Positions 6,174-8,983 of a stretch of 8,983 nt of DNA are shown piece after piece. Below the pieces are notes generated by a model. It did no database searches. It saw nothing but the letters and a program-made list of their open reading frames with translations, and was not told the origin of the DNA. Source of the stretch: JBGSIZ01 sp041742255 (GTDB taxonomy: Bacteria; Pseudomonadota; Alphaproteobacteria; Rhodobacterales; Rhodobacteraceae); NCBI GenBank assembly GCA_041742255.1, contig JBGSIZ010000006.1, forward strand, positions 1 through 8,983. Reading direction: 5' to 3'. The translations under genes and the position numbers were made by a program. The stretch's first letter is position 1. Every line of letters starts with the position of its first letter.

Positions 6174-8045
6174 TCAGAACATAAAGTCGGTTTCGTCCAG
6201 ATCGTCGATATTGACCCCCTCAAGGCGGATCACGGTTTCGCCTGCCTCGATCACCGCAACGCTGTCTTCCTGGCTCAGGAATATATCGTCAAAGGTCAGG
6301 GTGGGCCGTGGGGGCGCGCTGGGATCTTCGTCGTCGAAGGTGTAATCGGCCAAGCCTGCATTGATCAGGATCTTGTCTTCGCCGATTGCGAAATCCTTGA
6401 TCGTGTCGGTGCCGTTATCGTTGGTCGAGACAAGGTCCGAACTGGCAATGGTCCGTTCGCCGACGTCATAGGCGAACACGTCCGCGCCATCGCCGCCGAT
6501 CAAAAGGTCGTCGCCCTCTCCGCCTTCCAGATAGTCAAGGCCATCGGCCCCCCGCAGAATGTCATCGCCTTCGTCGCCCAACATGCGGTCATCGCCGCGT
6601 CCGCCATGCATCATATCGCGGCCGGTGCCGCCATAGACCGTGTCATTGCCGTCAAAACCTGCCAGCTTGTCGTCATCGTCGTCGCCATACAGAACGTCAT
6701 CGCCAAAGCCGCCGTTGATGTCATCGGCCCCGCCATCGCCGCGCAGTTCATCGTTGCCAAGGTTGCCGCGCATGAAATCGTCGCCATCGCCCCCAAACAG
6801 GCCCCCGCGCGCGCCGGAGCCGCTGTCCCAGCCGGTGTCGTCGCCGGTCCCGCCCCGCAGGTCGTCGTTGCCCGCACCACCGTCCAGAAAATCGGTGCCT
6901 TCACGACCATTGATGCTGTCGTCGCCGTCGCCGCCATAAAGGCCGCCGATACGGACCACATCATCGGTGGTGCCCGCAAAGTAGCTGTCGGTGATACTGT
7001 CGTCATCTGCGCCGCCGTCGATCAGATCATCGCCTGCGCCGCCCGAAAGGAAATCCTGACCGTCACCGCCATAAAGGCTGTCGTTGCCGCCCAGCCCGTC
7101 CACCACATCATCGGCGTCACCAAGGACCAAAACGTCATCGTTTTCGGTGGCAGGGGTGGTGACAAGGTCGGCATCAGGTTTGAGGTCGATCACTTTTTCA
7201 TAGGCAACCGGAACGCCGTCCACGTCGCCCGAGAACACGAACTGCAGCTCTCCCTCCAGGGTAAGCTGGACAAATGTCTGGGTCGTATCCGCGCCAAGAC
7301 CTGCAGCCACGACATCAATGTTGTTGTAAGTTTCCGCCGCGATCGAATTGCCGAATTCGTCAAACTGGACAACTTCGTATTGCAGGTCCAGTCCCACGCT
7401 TGTGTTCTGGAAAATGCCGACCGTTCCGCCGTCCTGTGTTGCGATGAAATGCCCCAGCCACCCGTCATTGCCCGAGGCAAACAAACCGTCCGACACGATT
7501 GTGCCTTCGTCGTCGGTCAGCGTGCCGAAACTGCTTTGGCTGTCGATGGCAAAGGCCACGCGGCCATCGCCCAAGGGCATGAACATGGCAACACCCGTCA
7601 AGGGCGTGGTAAAACCGGTTTCGAGCGTGGTCGTGTCGGTCAGCAGAACCGAGGCCGTGCCATCGGCGCCAATCCCGATCTGAAGAAACCCCGGCGTGGT
7701 CTCGTTTGAGATGGGCAGCAGAAACGTGTCGAGTGCTGCGCCGAACACCACAGGCTGCGGCAGAATCGCGCCCGAGCCAACGTAGGGCGACTCGAACCCG
7801 GCGGCGTAATAGCCTTCGGGCATGGTCAACGTGGTTTCGGACACCGTGCCATCGGCGGCGGTGTATTTCATGGAGACGGTCCCGTCGCGGTTCAAAGGGT
7901 CGAAGTCATCCGCAAGGGTCAAAGTGCCGCCCAGGGCATCTACATTTGGAACTGCGGGGGCGACCAGATCGGGGATCAGCGTGTCGGTGCCCGAGGGGAC
8001 CGTCCCGTCAAGAAGTGTCAGCGGGGTCAGAATATCAAAGGTCAT
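6174..8045 (-). CDS. RTX calcium-binding protein, type I secreted, with unrecognised N-terminal domain
   Basis: This 623-residue acidic protein has no Sec or Tat signal. Residues 1 to about 295 are beta-rich, Thr/Asp/Gly-rich and not assignable; segments such as GGTVGIFQNTSVG...VQFDEFGNSI recall blade-like repeats found in other RTX exoproteins. From about 300 to 520 come roughly 20 RTX nonapeptides (GGxGxDxUx) in blocks broken by short inserts, expected to fold into a calcium-bound beta-roll. The C-terminal 100 residues contain ADVFAYD, DTIKDFAIGEDKI and LTFDDIFLS, and end LDETDFMF, a type I secretion tail (acidic, then DF and hydrophobic). ATG 8045 is chosen because AGGAG sits 8 nt upstream; a GTG at 8054 would overlap that site. 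The last 41 residues match the neighbouring RTX protein at 26 positions. An adhesin, a surface-layer-like protein or an enzyme are all possible. Confidence 0.85.
   Translation of the reverse strand: MTFDILTPLTLLDGTVPSGTDTLIPDLVAPAVPNVDALGGTLTLADDFDPLNRDGTVSMKYTAADGTVSETTLTMPEGYYAAGFESPYVGSGAILPQPVVFGAALDTFLLPISNETTPGFLQIGIGADGTASVLLTDTTTLETGFTTPLTGVAMFMPLGDGRVAFAIDSQSSFGTLTDDEGTIVSDGLFASGNDGWLGHFIATQDGGTVGIFQNTSVGLDLQYEVVQFDEFGNSIAAETYNNIDVVAAGLGADTTQTFVQLTLEGELQFVFSGDVDGVPVAYEKVIDLKPDADLVTTPATENDDVLVLGDADDVVDGLGGNDSLYGGDGQDFLSGGAGDDLIDGGADDDSITDSYFAGTTDDVVRIGGLYGGDGDDSINGREGTDFLDGGAGNDDLRGGTGDDTGWDSGSGARGGLFGGDGDDFMRGNLGNDELRGDGGADDINGGFGDDVLYGDDDDDKLAGFDGNDTVYGGTGRDMMHGGRGDDRMLGDEGDDILRGADGLDYLEGGEGDDLLIGGDGADVFAYDVGERTIASSDLVSTNDNGTDTIKDFAIGEDKILINAGLADYTFDDEDPSAPPRPTLTFDDIFLSQEDSVAVIEAGETVIRLEGVNIDDLDETDFMF
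6484..7143 (-). repeat. RTX nonapeptide array of the 623-aa protein
   Basis: About 20 nonapeptides such as GAGDDLIDG, GDGDDSING, GEGDDLLIG are encoded here, interrupted by two short linkers (around TDSYFAGTTDDVVRIG and WDSGSGARGG). At DNA level this gives imperfect 27-bp repeats rich in 'tcgtcgcc' on the plus strand. The boundaries are approximate. The array binds calcium after secretion and is disordered inside the cell. Confidence 0.85.
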
Positions 8046-8053
8046 TTTTACCA

Positions 8054-8058
8054 CTCCT
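8054..8058 (-). promoter_or_regulatory. Ribosome binding site fixing the RTX start at ATG 8045
   Basis: AGGAG (complement of 8054-8058) has 8-nt spacing to ATG 8045-8043. The in-frame GTG at 8054-8052 overlaps the site and is rejected as start. Confidence 0.75.
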
Positions 8059-8072
8059 CAACATGAAACAAT

Positions 8073-8088
8073 GGTCCGAGAGCGGACC
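8073..8088 (-). promoter_or_regulatory. Small hairpin upstream of the RTX ribosome binding site
   Basis: A perfect 6-bp stem GGTCCG / CGGACC (8073-8078, 8083-8088) with a 4-nt loop sits 14 nt upstream of the ribosome binding site. It could be an operator, a 5' mRNA hairpin, or chance. Confidence 0.4.
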
Positions 8089-8101
8089 GTTACGGGTCGA
8101 A

Positions 8102-8125
8102 GATGGGGGGCCTGCGCCCCCCATC
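8102..8125 (-). terminator. Strong GC hairpin just after the upstream RTX gene
   Basis: A 10-bp perfect stem GATGGGGGGC (8102-8111) / GCCCCCCATC (8116-8125) with a 4-nt loop starts 5 nt after the stop of the right-hand RTX gene. The minus-strand sequence that follows is TTCGA, so there is only a weak U-tract. It could be an inefficient terminator or an intercistronic stabiliser. Whether the two RTX genes form one operon depends on this. Confidence 0.65.
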
Positions 8126-8130
8126 GAAAC

Positions 8131-8983
8131 CTAGAACAAGAAGTCGGCCTCTTCCAGATCTTCGGCCTTGACCCCTTCGAGCCGGATGAGAAGGTCGCCC
8201 GCCTCGATCACGGTCGCGCTGTCATCCTCGCTCAGGAACAGATCGGCGAACGTCAGGCCGCCACCGATCTGGATCAAATCCTCGCCTTTGGAGAAGTCGG
8301 CCACGGTGTCCGCCCCGCCATCCGTCCCAAAGAAGAACAGATCGGCGCCTTTGCCGCCCGACAGCATGTCGTTGTCCACGCCGCCGTCGATCCGGTCGTC
8401 ACCGTCGCCGCCATAGATCGCGTCGTCGTCGTCCGCGCCGTAGATCCAGTCGTTTCCGGCCCCGCCATAGATGGTGTCGTCGCCGTTCGCGGGTTCCAGA
8501 TCACCCATGTCGTCAGGGACGTTCAGGGTATCGGGCAGACCGGGCGGCAGGCCGCCATAGATCGTGTCACTGCCCGCGCCGCCATAAACGGTGTCCGACC
8601 CTTCGCCCGCCACGATGAAATCATCGCCGGAATTGCCGTGGATCAGGTCGGCATCAAACCCGCCATCCAGCGTGTCGTCCCCGGCCCCGCCATAGATTGT
8701 GTCGGCGTCGTCGCCGGTGGTCACGGTATCGTCGCCGTCACCGGCGCGGACCACATCGCGGTCGTCGTTTGGCAGCGGATCGGCCGGGAACAGACCCGGA
8801 TACCCAAGGTCGGGTGCCCCGCTGATCCCGAAGACGGGGTCGGCGTTGCCTGCGGTGTCGATGGTGTCGTTGCCCACGCCACCCCAGACCAGATCGGACC
8901 CGTCGCCACCCAGAATGGTGTCATCGCCCGCCGATCCGCGCAGGCTGTCATCCCCGGCCCCGCCGTCGATCACGTCATCGCTG
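8131..8983 (-). CDS. RTX calcium-binding protein, type I secreted (partial, N-terminus outside window)
   Basis: The frame is open through the right edge, so the start lies outside the window; 283 codons plus stop are visible. Nearly all of the visible part is RTX repeat, about 17 nonapeptides (for example GAGDDSLRG, GAGDDTLDG, GDGDDRIDG) with two non-repeat inserts: a Pro/Gly/Asp-rich one (about 8770-8850) and one around LPPGLPDTLNVPDDMGDLEP (about 8490-8560). The C-terminus runs through GADLFFFGTDGGADTVADF and LTFADLFLS to EEADFLF, a typical type I secretion signal. It is paralogous at the C-terminus to the 623-aa RTX protein downstream. No type I transporter gene is in the window. The function cannot be given, because any catalytic or adhesive domain would be in the missing N-terminal part. 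Confidence 0.85.
   Translation of the reverse strand, partial: SDDVIDGGAGDDSLRGSAGDDTILGGDGSDLVWGGVGNDTIDTAGNADPVFGISGAPDLGYPGLFPADPLPNDDRDVVRAGDGDDTVTTGDDADTIYGGAGDDTLDGGFDADLIHGNSGDDFIVAGEGSDTVYGGAGSDTIYGGLPPGLPDTLNVPDDMGDLEPANGDDTIYGGAGNDWIYGADDDDAIYGGDGDDRIDGGVDNDMLSGGKGADLFFFGTDGGADTVADFSKGEDLIQIGGGLTFADLFLSEDDSATVIEAGDLLIRLEGVKAEDLEEADFLF
8341..8983 (-). repeat. RTX nonapeptide array of the partial protein
   Basis: About 17 visible GGxGxDxUx repeats are encoded here, continuing past the window edge and broken by two inserts. The consensus is closer to canonical (GGAGDDTIYGG) than in the neighbouring protein. The limits are approximate. Confidence 0.85.

Noticed and set aside
6606..7709. 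367-aa plus-strand Ala/Val/Ile-rich open frame opposite the RTX gene
   Set aside because: The periodic composition arises from reading the RTX repeats backwards; no membrane-protein pattern or start site supports it.
6484..8983. Repetitive DNA that could be taken for a CRISPR or satellite array
   Set aside because: The repeat unit is an imperfect 27 bp in coding phase, giving RTX nonapeptides; there are no identical repeats with unique spacers.

Overview
The window looks like chromosomal DNA of a marine-type alphaproteobacterium, most likely Rhodobacteraceae. The clues are the high GC content, a TRAP-type Tat signal peptide, the Cache kinase / NarL-type regulator pair, a PhoX-like Tat protein, and RTX proteins ending in the acidic-DF-hydrophobic-F tail common in this family. 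This assignment is inferred from gene style, not from a marker gene.

Layout. Positions 1-84 (minus) hold the N-terminal Tat signal of a periplasmic protein, probably a TRAP transporter substrate receptor, cut by the window edge. A 312-bp divergent intergenic region follows. On the plus strand come a 69-residue peptide gene (397-606), a radical SAM/SPASM enzyme (678-1871), a Cache-domain histidine kinase (1935-3380) and a LuxR/NarL-type response regulator (3377-4033). A bidirectional terminator at 4051-4074 separates this block from a convergent minus-strand block: a PhoX/DUF839 Tat-exported phosphatase-like protein (4097-6016, GTG start), a 623-residue RTX protein with an unrecognised N-terminal half (6174-8045), and a second RTX protein that runs off the right edge (8131-8983).

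The most interesting element is the peptide plus radical SAM pair. The maturase has the CxxxCxxC cluster and a C-terminal SPASM-like segment with the 'GF-NPSVYC' signature seen in cyclophane (triceptide) forming enzymes. The precursor has no cysteine. Its C-terminal third has an aromatic-X-Asn/Gln triad recurring every 7-8 residues (YYN, YWQ, HTQ, YHQ), which fits several three-residue cyclophane crosslinks. A 10-bp GC hairpin lies between the two genes, where it could set the precursor:enzyme ratio. No exporter, protease or immunity gene is visible. The next genes are a two-component system, so the modified peptide could be a signal, or the two-component system could serve the divergent TRAP receptor with the peptide genes lying between them.

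The right half is an export-oriented block. The PhoX-like protein would go through Tat. The two RTX proteins share a near-identical C-terminal secretion module and would use a type I secretion system not encoded here.
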